A DNA stretch of 10,123 nt from Deinococcus sp. (GTDB lineage Bacteria; Deinococcota; Deinococci; Deinococcales; Deinococcaceae). Both the position numbers and the translations under genes were made by a program. The notes under the pieces were generated by a model. That model made no database searches. It was not told the DNA's origin and saw only the letters and a program-made list of their open reading frames with translations. Shown here one piece after another: positions 1 to 6,353 of this stretch; within the stretch, counting starts at the first letter, position 1; each line of letters opens with the position of its first letter. Location of the stretch: positions 1,630-11,752 of the forward strand of contig JAUNHF010000029.1 in the NCBI GenBank assembly GCA_030524065.1, written 5' to 3'.

Positions 1-22
1 CGGTTCATGACCGGCAAACCGG

Positions 23-46
23 GCACCCTACGGGGTGCTTTTTTTT
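23..46 (+). terminator. Intrinsic terminator of an upstream gene
   Basis: A perfect 6-bp stem (GCACCC at 23-28, GGGTGC at 33-38) closes a TACG loop and is followed at once by eight T (39-46). In RNA the loop is C(UACG)G, a member of the very stable UNCG tetraloop class. The T run lies only on the plus-strand side, so it ends a plus-strand transcript that enters from left of the window. The gene it serves is not visible. Confidence 0.88.
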
Positions 47-403
47 GGTTGCTACGACCGCAATGTAGCCCCTGGCAGACCCCCCGCCGCGCCGCACAGG
101 CCCGGAATGTTCCTGCTTCCGCGCCTCCCCGAGGGGCTGGGGCGCATAGCTTGCTTCCGCCGCTGGTAGGGACGTGGGCCCGGCTGCGTATGCCCGTTTG
201 GAGCAGAGAGAAGCAGGGCTCCTCAGCACGGCCAAAGAGTAATGAAGTTGACATTTCACCGACTGGACGGTGACTTCGGGCTGACGCCTCCCATTTACAG
301 TCACTCTGTTTGACGTTTGCCCGGCTTGGCGGCCTGCTCACTGCGTTCGGTGCGGTGTGGCCCGCCTGATCCGGCTGGACGCCAATGCTGAAGGAGAAGA
401 ACC
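47..403. other. Intergenic stretch, no convincing gene
   Basis: About 357 bases lie between the upstream terminator and the LamG gene. Short open frames run through it on both strands (near 5-304 and 7-273), but they cross the terminator, have no recognisable domain and no good ribosome site, so I do not call them. The part around 230-310 is clearly less GC-rich than its surroundings and holds a TTGACA with an adjacent palindrome, listed separately. It may be a regulatory region or the remains of a lost gene. Confidence 0.6.
248..276 (+). promoter_or_regulatory. Possible promoter -35 with TetR-type operator
   Basis: A consensus-like TTGACA at 248-253 is followed by the palindrome TCACCGACTGGACGGTGA (256-273), in which seven of nine base pairs match about its centre. 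The ACCGACTGGACGGT core resembles operators of TetR/AcrR-family repressors. A -10 box at the normal distance is poor (TGACTT, 271-276); TACAGT at 296-301 is another candidate but is too far from this -35. The nearest downstream gene is the LamG gene at 404. No TetR-family gene lies in the window. The resemblance is by eye only. Confidence 0.35.
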
Positions 404-1378
404 ATGCAAACCGACATTGTGACCCTGACCGCCCTGTCCCTGCTGCTTGGCAGCGCTGCCCTGGCTCAAGGAGCCCAGCCTGAAGCCAAGCAGACAGCCC
501 CAGCCACCCAGCAGGGCCTGATCTATTCCACCTTGACTCCGGCCGCCGGCAAAACCATGACCATCACGCTGCCGGTCGCCGCAGGCACGGCGGCCCGGGT
601 GGGGAGCCTGAAAGCCAGTGGCGCTGGCGGCACCCTGACCGCGCAGCCCAGCGTAAAAGGCGGCGTCGCCACCTACAGCGTGACTTTCCCCGCCGACGGT
701 ATCTATACCCTCAGCGTGGCCGGCCTGCCCGAGCAGCGGATTCGCGTGGGCGGCGAGCGGCTGTCCAGCCCGCTGCTGCACCTTGACTTTGACGACGCAG
801 CGGCGCCACTGAAGGACCTCTCGGGACTGGGCCACGCTGGGCGGGCGGTGGGCACCCTCAACTTCGTGCCCGGCGTCCGGGGCCAGGGCCTTTCCTTTGC
901 CAACGAAGGCTCGTATGTGGAGTTTCCCCATACGGCCGCCCTGGACACCCCAGGCGAAGACCTGACCATGAGCCTGTGGCTTAGGCCCAACGACGAGCGC
1001 AACTATTCCGACTTTTTTACCAAGGGTGACTGGAACGTGCTCAAGACCGACAGCCGCAACAACTCCATCTCGTTTTTTACGGGTGGCTGGCGGCGCGGTG
1101 AAACCGAAGCGGCGCAGCCAGACGACTGGGACGGCAAGTGGCACCACCTGGTCGGGGTGGTCAGAGGCCAGGAAGCCCGCCTGTACATTGACGGCGAACT
1201 GGTGAATCAAACCGAACTGGAAGGCAAGCTGGGATGGACCCCCCACGCCTGGAATTTGGGCCGCAACGCCGAAGCTCCCGAAGGCCGAGGCTTTAAGGGC
1301 GTGCTGGACGATGTGCGTCTCTACCCCTTCGCCCTGACCGACAGCGAAGTCGAGCAACTGTTCGAAGAAGGGCAGTAA
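404..1378 (+). CDS. Secreted LamG-like (concanavalin A-like) domain protein
   Basis: A 324-residue protein with an exported N-terminus and a C-terminal lectin-fold domain. The start is well supported: AAGGAG at 391-396 sits 7 bases before the ATG. Residues 5-21 form a hydrophobic segment ending ALA|Q (19-22), a plausible signal peptidase site, although the n-region has no Lys or Arg, which is unusual. Residues 38-116 look like a beta-rich extracellular module. Residues 123-322 fit the LamG-like jellyroll family (Laminin_G_3): LLHLDFDD (124-131), DLSGLGHAG (138-146), GQGLSFAN (160-167), LTMSLWLRP (187-195), KWHHLVGVV (245-253), ARLYIDGELV (258-267) and the closing GVLDDVRLYPFALT (299-312). Such domains bind glycans or proteins, or act as accessories of secreted enzymes; no catalytic domain is present, so the ligand is unknown. 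It is followed by a strong hairpin and then by a secreted metallophosphoesterase. Confidence 0.85.
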   Translation: MQTDIVTLTALSLLLGSAALAQGAQPEAKQTAPATQQGLIYSTLTPAAGKTMTITLPVAAGTAARVGSLKASGAGGTLTAQPSVKGGVATYSVTFPADGIYTLSVAGLPEQRIRVGGERLSSPLLHLDFDDAAAPLKDLSGLGHAGRAVGTLNFVPGVRGQGLSFANEGSYVEFPHTAALDTPGEDLTMSLWLRPNDERNYSDFFTKGDWNVLKTDSRNNSISFFTGGWRRGETEAAQPDDWDGKWHHLVGVVRGQEARLYIDGELVNQTELEGKLGWTPHAWNLGRNAEAPEGRGFKGVLDDVRLYPFALTDSEVEQLFEEGQ

Positions 1379-1402
1379 GCCCCTAGCCCGGCCGCCAGAG
1401 GG

Positions 1403-1448
1403 TCAGCCCAGCGAAGCCGCCAAAGGGAGCTTCGCTGGGCTGATTCTT
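1403..1448 (+). terminator. Strong hairpin after the LamG gene
   Basis: A perfect 15-bp inverted repeat, TCAGCCCAGCGAAGC (1403-1417) against its exact complement at 1429-1443, with an 11-base loop. Two G-U pairs could extend the base of the stem. The downstream side reads TTCTT, a modest U tract, so it probably terminates the LamG transcript, though read-through to the next gene is possible. Confidence 0.7.
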
Positions 1449-1503
1449 GGCCCCCCCCTTTTCCCATCTCAGCTCCACTCTCCCTACCTTACGGAGGACT
1501 TGT

Positions 1504-2496
1504 ATGCCCCTGAACCGCCGCCGACTGCTGGCGCTGCTGCCTGCCACCCTGACGCTGCCCTGGCTGGGCCGCGCCGCCGCCCAGACCACCGCGCCTGTCT
1601 CTGCGCCAAGCGCCGCGCCGGCCGACACCCCAGCGCTGACCCTGGCCCACTTGACCGACATTCACTACGGGTCAGACCTGCTGGACGACCGCATGCCACG
1701 CGGCCTCTCCGAGCGCGGGCTGCGCGCCACGCTGCGCCACGCACAGGGCCGGGGCGCCGAGCTGATTTTGCAGGGCGGCGACCTTGTGGCCGAGGCGTTC
1801 AACCTGCCGCTGGACCGGGTACGGCCACAGCTGGACGGAGTGGTCCGGGTGCTGAAGGAAGAAGTAAAAGTACCGGTGTACCACGCCGCCGGCAACCACG
1901 ATATCTGGGGCTGGGACAAGGAAAAAAGCGGGACCAGCGGCAACGAGCCGGGCTGGGGCAAGGCGCTGTACCTGAGGGCCCTAGGGCTGGAGCGGGCCTA
2001 CTATTCGTTTGACCGGGCGGGCTGGCACTTTATCGTGCTGGACAACATTCAGCCCTACAAGGAAGCCGCCTACACCGTCAAGCTGGACAGTGAGCAGATG
2101 AAATGGCTCAGTGCCGACCTGGAGGCGCACGCCGCCGCCCCTACGGTCATCCTGTCGCACGCTCCGGTGCTGAGTGTCGGAGCATTTTTTGATGGCTCCT
2201 TTACCACAGGGGACTGGGTGGTGCCGCACCATGTGATGCACCTGGACGCCCAGCGCCTGAAAAACCTGTTTAAGAAGCATCCGCAGGTGAAGCTGGCTCT
2301 GTCGGGGCATACGCACCTGCACGACCAGTCCAGATACGGCGGGGTGCTGTACGCCAACGGTGGCGCCGTATCGGGGGCCGCGTGGTACAGCAACAGCCAG
2401 GAGACACCTCCCGGCTACAATCTGGTGCGGCTGTTCCGGGATGGCCGGGCGACGGTGGACTATGTGCCGACCGGCGCGGAGGTCGCCAACCGCTGA
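1504..2496 (+). CDS. Exported calcineurin-like metallophosphoesterase, Tat-like signal
   Basis: A 330-residue protein with the full motif set of calcineurin-like metallophosphoesterases, which hydrolyse phosphomono- or diesters with a two-metal centre. Motifs, by residue: D52-x-H54 (TDIHYG), G92-D93 (GGDLV), G130-N-H-D133, S218-H219 (LSHAP) and G268-H-T-H271. All expected metal ligands are present. I chose ATG 1504 because GGAGG (1493-1497) lies 6 bases before it and because it places NRRRLLALL (4-12) at the N-terminus, a twin-arginine-like signal, followed by a hydrophobic stretch and an AAA|Q cleavage site near 24-27. An in-frame TTG at 1447 lies in the upstream hairpin tail and is rejected. 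A Tat route would suit an enzyme that folds with its metals before export. Substrate is unknown; nucleotide, phospholipid or sugar phosphates are all possible. The gene lies 125 bases after the LamG gene and converges with another exported hydrolase. Confidence 0.92.
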   Translation: MPLNRRRLLALLPATLTLPWLGRAAAQTTAPVSAPSAAPADTPALTLAHLTDIHYGSDLLDDRMPRGLSERGLRATLRHAQGRGAELILQGGDLVAEAFNLPLDRVRPQLDGVVRVLKEEVKVPVYHAAGNHDIWGWDKEKSGTSGNEPGWGKALYLRALGLERAYYSFDRAGWHFIVLDNIQPYKEAAYTVKLDSEQMKWLSADLEAHAAAPTVILSHAPVLSVGAFFDGSFTTGDWVVPHHVMHLDAQRLKNLFKKHPQVKLALSGHTHLHDQSRYGGVLYANGGAVSGAAWYSNSQETPPGYNLVRLFRDGRATVDYVPTGAEVANR

Positions 2497-2506
2497 CGGG
2501 TAGGGA

Positions 2507-2541
2507 CCAGGGGCGCAGAGCCTGCTTGCCTGCACCCCTGG
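2507..2541. terminator. Hairpin between two convergent genes
   Basis: CCAGGGGCGCAG (2507-2518) pairs with CTGCACCCCTGG (2530-2541) over 12 positions with a single C/A mismatch and an 11-base loop. It lies between the stop of the metallophosphoesterase (2496) and the stop of the convergent hydrolase (2567), as expected for a shared terminator. Neither strand has a T run after the stem, so it may be weak or need a protein factor. Confidence 0.45.
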
Positions 2542-2566
2542 CCTGGACCCGTGACTCACCGCAGGC

Positions 2567-3460
2567 TTACTTCAGGGTTATGTCGGCCACAACCGGTAAG
2601 TGATCCGACAGGTAATAATCGCCCTGGTGCGCGTCCAGCACGCGGGAGCCGGTGGAGGCAGCGCCAGCTGCCCAGATGTAGTCCAGGCGCCGGCCCACGC
2701 GGCCACCGACCTCAAAGCCGTAAAAGGTGGGCACGGGTGTGCTGGCCGCCATGTCCGTGAATGCGCGGCGCAGGACCTGAGCGGTTTCAGCCTCGGCAGA
2801 GTCGGCCGTGTCCAGATTGAAGTCGCCGGTCAGGATCACTGGGCGCGTGCCGCGCAGCGCTTCTATCTGCCGCAGCAGCACACTGGCCGCGTAGGCGCGT
2901 TGCCCCGCCGCCGTGTCCTCATGGGGAAAGTGGGTGTTGACCACCAGCACCTCGCGGCCCTGCGCAGGGGCGCGGAACTTGGCCCAGGTTGCTATGCGCG
3001 GCAGCGAAAAGCCGGGGCCAAAGGAGCCAGGATTGCCTGGCGTGTCCGAAAGCCAGAACGTCCCACTGTCCTGAAGTTCCAGGCGTCCGGTCTTATAAAA
3101 GATGGGATTCCACTCGCCGGCCTTTTTGGTGTACTTCAGTGCAGGGTTGTCCGGGCCGCGCCCCTGGCCCACATAGGCGTATCCCGGCAACCCCGCCGCC
3201 AAGTCCTGCACCTGATGGCTGACCGCTTCCTGCACGCCCAGCACGTCAGGGGCCGTTTGCGCGATCAGTGCGGCCACGTCGTCCTGGCGGTTGTCCCAGG
3301 TAAAAGGGTCTTCGGGATTGTCGTAGCGGACATTGTAGGTCATCACACGCAGGTCGGCGGGACCGGTGGGAGCGGGAACGCTCGGCGCAGCAGTTGCGGC
3401 CTGTGCGTGTAAGGTTTGGGGCAACAGGGTCAGAAGGGCCAGGAGAAGAGGTCTAGGCAT
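2567..3460 (-). CDS. Secreted endonuclease/exonuclease/phosphatase-family hydrolase
   Basis: A 297-residue metal-dependent hydrolase of the endonuclease/exonuclease/phosphatase (EEP, DNase I-like) fold. Motifs, by residue: MTYNVRYD (40-47, metal-binding Asn43), VQE (76-78, metal-binding Glu78), NTHFPH (175-180, catalytic His177), TGDFN (211-215), RRLDYIW (257-263) and SDHLPV (285-290, catalytic His287). The set is complete, so the enzyme should be active on a phosphodiester or phosphomonoester; nucleic acid, phospholipid headgroup and inositol phosphate are all possible. The start at 3460 gives a textbook signal peptide (PRPLLLALLTLLPQTLHA, cleavage near residue 19). Upstream in-frame starts at 3484 (ATG) and 3487 (TTG) would add a Cys-rich stretch and spoil the signal; none of the three has a good Shine-Dalgarno site. 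The gene is convergent with the metallophosphoesterase and divergent from the glycosylase gene. Confidence 0.9.
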   Translation of the reverse strand: MPRPLLLALLTLLPQTLHAQAATAAPSVPAPTGPADLRVMTYNVRYDNPEDPFTWDNRQDDVAALIAQTAPDVLGVQEAVSHQVQDLAAGLPGYAYVGQGRGPDNPALKYTKKAGEWNPIFYKTGRLELQDSGTFWLSDTPGNPGSFGPGFSLPRIATWAKFRAPAQGREVLVVNTHFPHEDTAAGQRAYAASVLLRQIEALRGTRPVILTGDFNLDTADSAEAETAQVLRRAFTDMAASTPVPTFYGFEVGGRVGRRLDYIWAAGAASTGSRVLDAHQGDYYLSDHLPVVADITLK

Positions 3461-3543
3461 GCACTCAGCACAGCATGGACCCATCAACCAAGCATCATCA
3501 CCTGCTGGGCGCAGCCGGAAGACATCCGCACCCTGGGGAAGCC

Positions 3544-3549
3544 TAAAAT
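3544..3549 (+). promoter_or_regulatory. -10 box of a leaderless glycosylase mRNA
   Basis: TAAAAT ends exactly 7 bases before the ATG at 3557, which would place transcription start at or next to that ATG. AAGACA at 3519-3524 is a possible -35 with a 19-base spacer. The box itself contains an in-frame ATG (3548) that would then not be transcribed. Confidence 0.55.
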
Positions 3550-3556
3550 GGCGGCC

Positions 3557-4177
3557 ATGCCGGTCCTCTCCCCCGACTTTTTTGCCCGTGACCCGGTGGC
3601 CGTGGCCCGCGAGCTGCTGGGCGCCACCCTAGTCTGCATAGACCGCTACGGCGAACGCATGACCGGCCGGGTGGTAGAAACCGAAGCCTACGACTGCCCA
3701 CGCGACCCGGCCTGCACTGCCGGGCGCTTTCACGCGGCCCGCAGCGCTGAAATGAGCATCCCGCCGGGGCACTGGCTGTTCTGGTCGGCGCACGGCCACC
3801 CGCTGCTGCAAGTGAGTTGCCGCGAGGAGGGCGTCAGCGCCAGCGTGCTGATCCGGGCGCTGGAACCGCAAGAAGGTGTGGGCCAGATGCTGCTGCACCG
3901 GCCCGTGACCCGCGAGCGTGACCTGACCAACGGCCCGGCCAAGCTGGTGTATGCGCTGGGCCTGAGCCCGCAGGCCATAGCCCGCACCCCGGTGGACCGT
4001 CCGGACCTGCACCTGGACTGGACCAGTCCGCTGCCGCCCGAGCAGGTGCAGGTCACGGCGCGCATAGGCATCAAGGAGGGGCGCAACCTGCCCTGGCGCT
4101 TCGTGCTGCGCGGCAACCCCTGGGTGTCGCCGGGGGTGCCCAGTATGGCACTGGCCGCCGCCGACCTGTACCCGTAG
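3557..4177 (+). CDS. 3-methyladenine DNA glycosylase, AAG/MPG family, diverged pocket
   Basis: A 206-residue member of the AAG/MPG family, which removes alkylated or deaminated purines from DNA in base-excision repair. Family features: FFARDPVAVARELLGATL (8-25), VVETEAY (39-45), PPGH (69-72), ASVLIRALEP (95-104), RDLTNGPAKLVYALGL (121-136), RIGI (169-172) and PWRFVLRGN (179-187). By alignment from memory with human AAG, Glu43 corresponds to the catalytic base Glu125 and Tyr45 to Tyr127, both kept. However, the pocket His136 position is Thr54, the Tyr159 position is Trp76, and the DNA-intercalating Tyr162 position is His79; the usual YVYxIYGMxxCxN segment reads LFWSAHGHPLLQV. Substrate range may thus differ. 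I prefer ATG 3557 because of the -10 box 7 bases upstream; ATG 3548 (209 residues) is the alternative. Length fits bacterial members. Confidence 0.86.
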   Translation: MPVLSPDFFARDPVAVARELLGATLVCIDRYGERMTGRVVETEAYDCPRDPACTAGRFHAARSAEMSIPPGHWLFWSAHGHPLLQVSCREEGVSASVLIRALEPQEGVGQMLLHRPVTRERDLTNGPAKLVYALGLSPQAIARTPVDRPDLHLDWTSPLPPEQVQVTARIGIKEGRNLPWRFVLRGNPWVSPGVPSMALAAADLYP

Positions 4178-4181
4178 GCTC

Positions 4182-4210
4182 GGCCCGGACCTGCTGTTCT
4201 GGACCGGGTC
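4182..4210 (+). terminator. Weak hairpin after the glycosylase gene
   Basis: GGCCCGG (4182-4188) pairs with CCGGGTC (4204-4210) with one G-U pair, then an A/A mismatch and two more GC pairs, leaving a 9-base loop. It starts 4 bases after the stop codon. No T run follows, so termination is uncertain. Confidence 0.35.
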
Positions 4211-4291
4211 AGAACCCAGCGGGAGTGACGGAGGCCGCAATTCACAAGTAGAGTTCATTCAGGCCTACCGCTGGGTCAGCCGGTCAGCGGG

Positions 4292-4297
4292 TATCAT
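4292..4297 (+). promoter_or_regulatory. -10 box of a leaderless glmM mRNA
   Basis: TATCAT is separated by exactly 7 bases from the glmM ATG (4305), placing the transcription start at the start codon. No Shine-Dalgarno site precedes the ATG. The -35 region is not recognisable; instead an inverted repeat (CCGCTG 4268-4273, CAGCGG 4285-4290) occupies it. Confidence 0.7.
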
Positions 4298-4304
4298 CTC
4301 CTCC

Positions 4305-5642
4305 ATGAGTGAACGGAAATATTTCGGCACCGATGGAGTGCGCTCGGTGGCCGGCCTGGCCCCGCTGACTGCCGACTGGGTTCTGAAGCTGGGCCAGGCG
4401 GCCGGCGAAGTGCTGAACCGGCGCGCCGGGGGGCGTGCCAGCGTGGTCATCGGCAAAGACACCCGCCAGAGCGGCGATATGCTGGCCGCCGCCCTGGCCG
4501 CCGGCCTGACCAGCCGCGGCGTGAGCGTGATTCACCTTGGGGTATTGCCCACCCCCGGCGTGAGCTACCTGACCCGCTACCTGAACGCCGACGCCGGCGT
4601 GGTCATCAGCGCTTCGCACAACCCGGCGGCCGACAACGGCATCAAGTTCTTTGGCTTCGACGGCGAAAAGCTGCTGGACGCGACCGAACTGGAAATTGAG
4701 GCCATGCTGGATGAGGTGGGCAGCCTGGAACCCGTGACTGGCGTGGACATGGGCAGCGTGACCAACTACGCCGAGGCCGAGCGCATCTACTTGAACTTTT
4801 TGCGCGAGCACGCCCCGGACCTGTCGGGCCTGAAGATTGCGCTGGACTGCGCCAACGGAGCCGCTTACCGCATTGCGCCCAAGGTCTTTCAGGCGGCGGG
4901 GGCAGATATTTTTGCCATCTACACGACCCCCGATGGCCGCAACATCAACCGGGGCTGCGGCTCCACCCACATGGACCACCTGCGCCTGATCGTGGCCGAG
5001 GGCGAATATGACCTGGGCATCGCCTTTGACGGGGACGCCGACCGCGCCCTGATGGTGGATTCACGCGGCAACCTCATTCACGGGGACCACATGCTGCTGC
5101 TGAACGCCCGCGCCCGCCGCGAGGAGAGCGTGGTAGCGACCATCATGACCAACATGGCGCTGGAAGTGAAACTGCGCGGGGAAGCCAAGATTCTGGAGCG
5201 CACTGCCGTAGGCGACCGCTACGTGCATGAGCGCCTGAAGTCCAAGGGCCTGAGCCTGGGCGGCGAGCAAAGTGGCCACATGCTGTTCCTGGACGTGGCC
5301 CCTACGGGCGACGGCGTGCTGACGGCCCTGCTGACACTGGGCAGCATGAAGGAACTGGGCACCAGCCTGGACGACCTGCACGACGAACTGGTGATGTTCC
5401 CGCAGACCCTGATCAATGTGCCGGTGGCCGATAAAAAAGCGATTGCCGGCGACGTACAGGTGCAGGCCGCCGTGAGCGAAGCCGAAGCGGCCCTGTCGGG
5501 ACGTGGCCGGGTGAATCTGCGGCCTTCGGGCACCGAGCAGCTGATCCGGGTGATGGTAGAAGGCCCCGAACAGGGCGAGATCATGGACGTAGCCGAGCGG
5601 CTGGCGGGCGTGGTGCGGCAGCGGGGCGGCGCGGCGGACTAA
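4305..5642 (+). CDS. glmM: Phosphoglucosamine mutase GlmM
   Basis: A 445-residue cytoplasmic enzyme that converts glucosamine-6-phosphate to glucosamine-1-phosphate, the step before GlmU makes UDP-N-acetylglucosamine for peptidoglycan and other glycans. All alpha-D-phosphohexomutase signatures are present: FGTDGVR (7-13), the active-site loop ISASHNP (101-107) with the phosphorylated Ser104, the Mg-binding loop FDGDADR (241-247) with Asp242, Asp244 and Asp246, the sugar-binding GGEQSGH (319-325), and the phosphate-binding RPSGTE (406-411). The length equals that of E. coli GlmM. SASHNP with GGEQSGH separates GlmM from phosphomannomutases. The start is set by the family N-terminus and by the TATCAT box 7 bases upstream. 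It is probably transcribed alone: a weak hairpin lies before its promoter and a 16-bp stem follows it. Confidence 0.97.
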   Translation: MSERKYFGTDGVRSVAGLAPLTADWVLKLGQAAGEVLNRRAGGRASVVIGKDTRQSGDMLAAALAAGLTSRGVSVIHLGVLPTPGVSYLTRYLNADAGVVISASHNPAADNGIKFFGFDGEKLLDATELEIEAMLDEVGSLEPVTGVDMGSVTNYAEAERIYLNFLREHAPDLSGLKIALDCANGAAYRIAPKVFQAAGADIFAIYTTPDGRNINRGCGSTHMDHLRLIVAEGEYDLGIAFDGDADRALMVDSRGNLIHGDHMLLLNARARREESVVATIMTNMALEVKLRGEAKILERTAVGDRYVHERLKSKGLSLGGEQSGHMLFLDVAPTGDGVLTALLTLGSMKELGTSLDDLHDELVMFPQTLINVPVADKKAIAGDVQVQAAVSEAEAALSGRGRVNLRPSGTEQLIRVMVEGPEQGEIMDVAERLAGVVRQRGGAAD

Positions 5643-5659
5643 CCTCAGCACATGTCAGC

Positions 5660-5698
5660 AGAGCGGGCGGTGCGGCAGATCACTGTGCCGCCCGCTCT
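5660..5698. terminator. Shared terminator between glmM and the convergent DinB-like gene
   Basis: AGAGCGGGCGG (5660-5670) pairs perfectly with 5688-5698, and five more pairs including three G-U close the stem to 16 bp with a 7-base loop. It fills the short gap between the glmM stop (5642) and the stop of the minus-strand gene (5700). On the plus strand CTCTTAGCTCT follows, a weak U tract; the minus-strand side has none. A bidirectional role is inferred from position. Confidence 0.65.
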
Positions 5699-5699
5699 C

Positions 5700-6338
5700 T
5701 TAGCTCTCTGGCCCGTCTTCCTGACTGCCGGCCGCAAACCGGCGGGCCAGCTCGCGGTTGTGGGCCTGCGATCCCCCACGCGGAATGCTGGCGGTCTGCC
5801 ACTGCGCGCCCCGCAGAGATTTGGTCAGCATGACCAGCTGGTAGACGTGGCCGCTGTTGTGGAGCAGCTGCCGCTGCAACGCGCCCAGCACCGTATGCGG
5901 CTCGCCCCGGATGGTCAGCGGCTGGGTCAGGTCGCGTGGCTCCAAGGCCGCCAGCGCCCCTTCAAAGGTGGCCCACGCCTGAGCCCAGCGCGTGCGCAAC
6001 TGCGCCGGGCTCAGGCCCTGATCTATAAACTCGCGGTCCCGGTTCCGGGTGGGAGATTCGCCCTCCACGCCAGGGCGGTAGCCGGCGCGCAGGCCTTCCC
6101 AGCGCGACTTTAGGTTGCCGGACAGGTGCTGAACCAGTATGGCGGCCGAGTTGTCGCCCTCTGTGTGGACGCGGTGCCAGTCGCCCTCTGCGAGCTGGGC
6201 CAGGGCCTTTTCACCCAGGCGCCGGGTCTGCGCCGAGCGCTCCCGCACGTCATCCAGGTACAGCTGACCCAGGGTGCCAGTGTCCAGCTCCATTTCTGCT
6301 GAGGGATTCATGCCCCAGTCTGTCACGCCTGCAAACAT
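5700..6338 (-). CDS. DinB/DUF1572-like putative metal-binding protein
   Basis: A 212-residue protein that fits the DinB-like four-helix-bundle superfamily, closest by eye to the DUF1572 group. Evidence, by residue: GDNSAAILVQHLSGNLKSRW (61-80), NRDREF (99-104), and LLHNSGHVYQLVMLTKSLRG (158-177). His71, His160 and His164 are placed like the metal-binding His triad of the superfamily. Members include damage-induced proteins and thiol-dependent transferases that use bacillithiol or similar cofactors; the reaction here cannot be told. Deinococcus lineages carry many DinB-like paralogues. The start is uncertain: ATG 6338 has an AGGG 4 bases upstream, while ATG 6311 and ATG 6293 would give shorter products beginning nearer the conserved part. 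The gene begins 15 bases after the ydcF-like stop on the same strand, so co-transcription is likely. The stop abuts the terminator shared with glmM. Confidence 0.8.
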   Translation of the reverse strand: MFAGVTDWGMNPSAEMELDTGTLGQLYLDDVRERSAQTRRLGEKALAQLAEGDWHRVHTEGDNSAAILVQHLSGNLKSRWEGLRAGYRPGVEGESPTRNRDREFIDQGLSPAQLRTRWAQAWATFEGALAALEPRDLTQPLTIRGEPHTVLGALQRQLLHNSGHVYQLVMLTKSLRGAQWQTASIPRGGSQAHNRELARRFAAGSQEDGPES

Positions 6339-6353
6339 CGGACCCTACAAGAG

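Noticed and set aside
5..304. Small frames of about 90-100 codons on both strands near the left edge
   Set aside because: They run across an obvious terminator or lack a start signal, and the products resemble nothing known. A small gene here cannot be fully excluded.
338..1357. Long minus-strand open frame opposite the LamG gene
   Set aside because: It mirrors the codon structure of a well-supported gene with signal peptide, domain and Shine-Dalgarno site. Its product is Gly/Ala/Gln/His-rich with no recognisable domain, as usual for antisense frames in GC-rich DNA.
1447..1503. Upstream TTG start for the metallophosphoesterase
   Set aside because: It lies at the tail of the terminator hairpin, has no ribosome site, and would put 19 residues before the twin-arginine signal. 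ATG 1504 has GGAGG at good spacing.
2574..2600. Possible radiation/desiccation response motif of Deinococcus around TTATGTC
   Set aside because: Only a half-site is present, the palindromic partner is missing, and it lies inside the coding end of the EEP-family gene. No full motif was seen anywhere in the window.
2600..3412. Plus-strand open frame of about 270 codons opposite the EEP-family gene
   Set aside because: The minus strand carries a complete hydrolase motif set and a signal peptide; the plus frame has neither motifs nor a ribosome site.
4284..5651. Minus-strand frames opposite glmM
   Set aside because: glmM is unambiguous across the entire stretch. The antisense frames are rich in His, Gln and Ala, like other shadows in the window.
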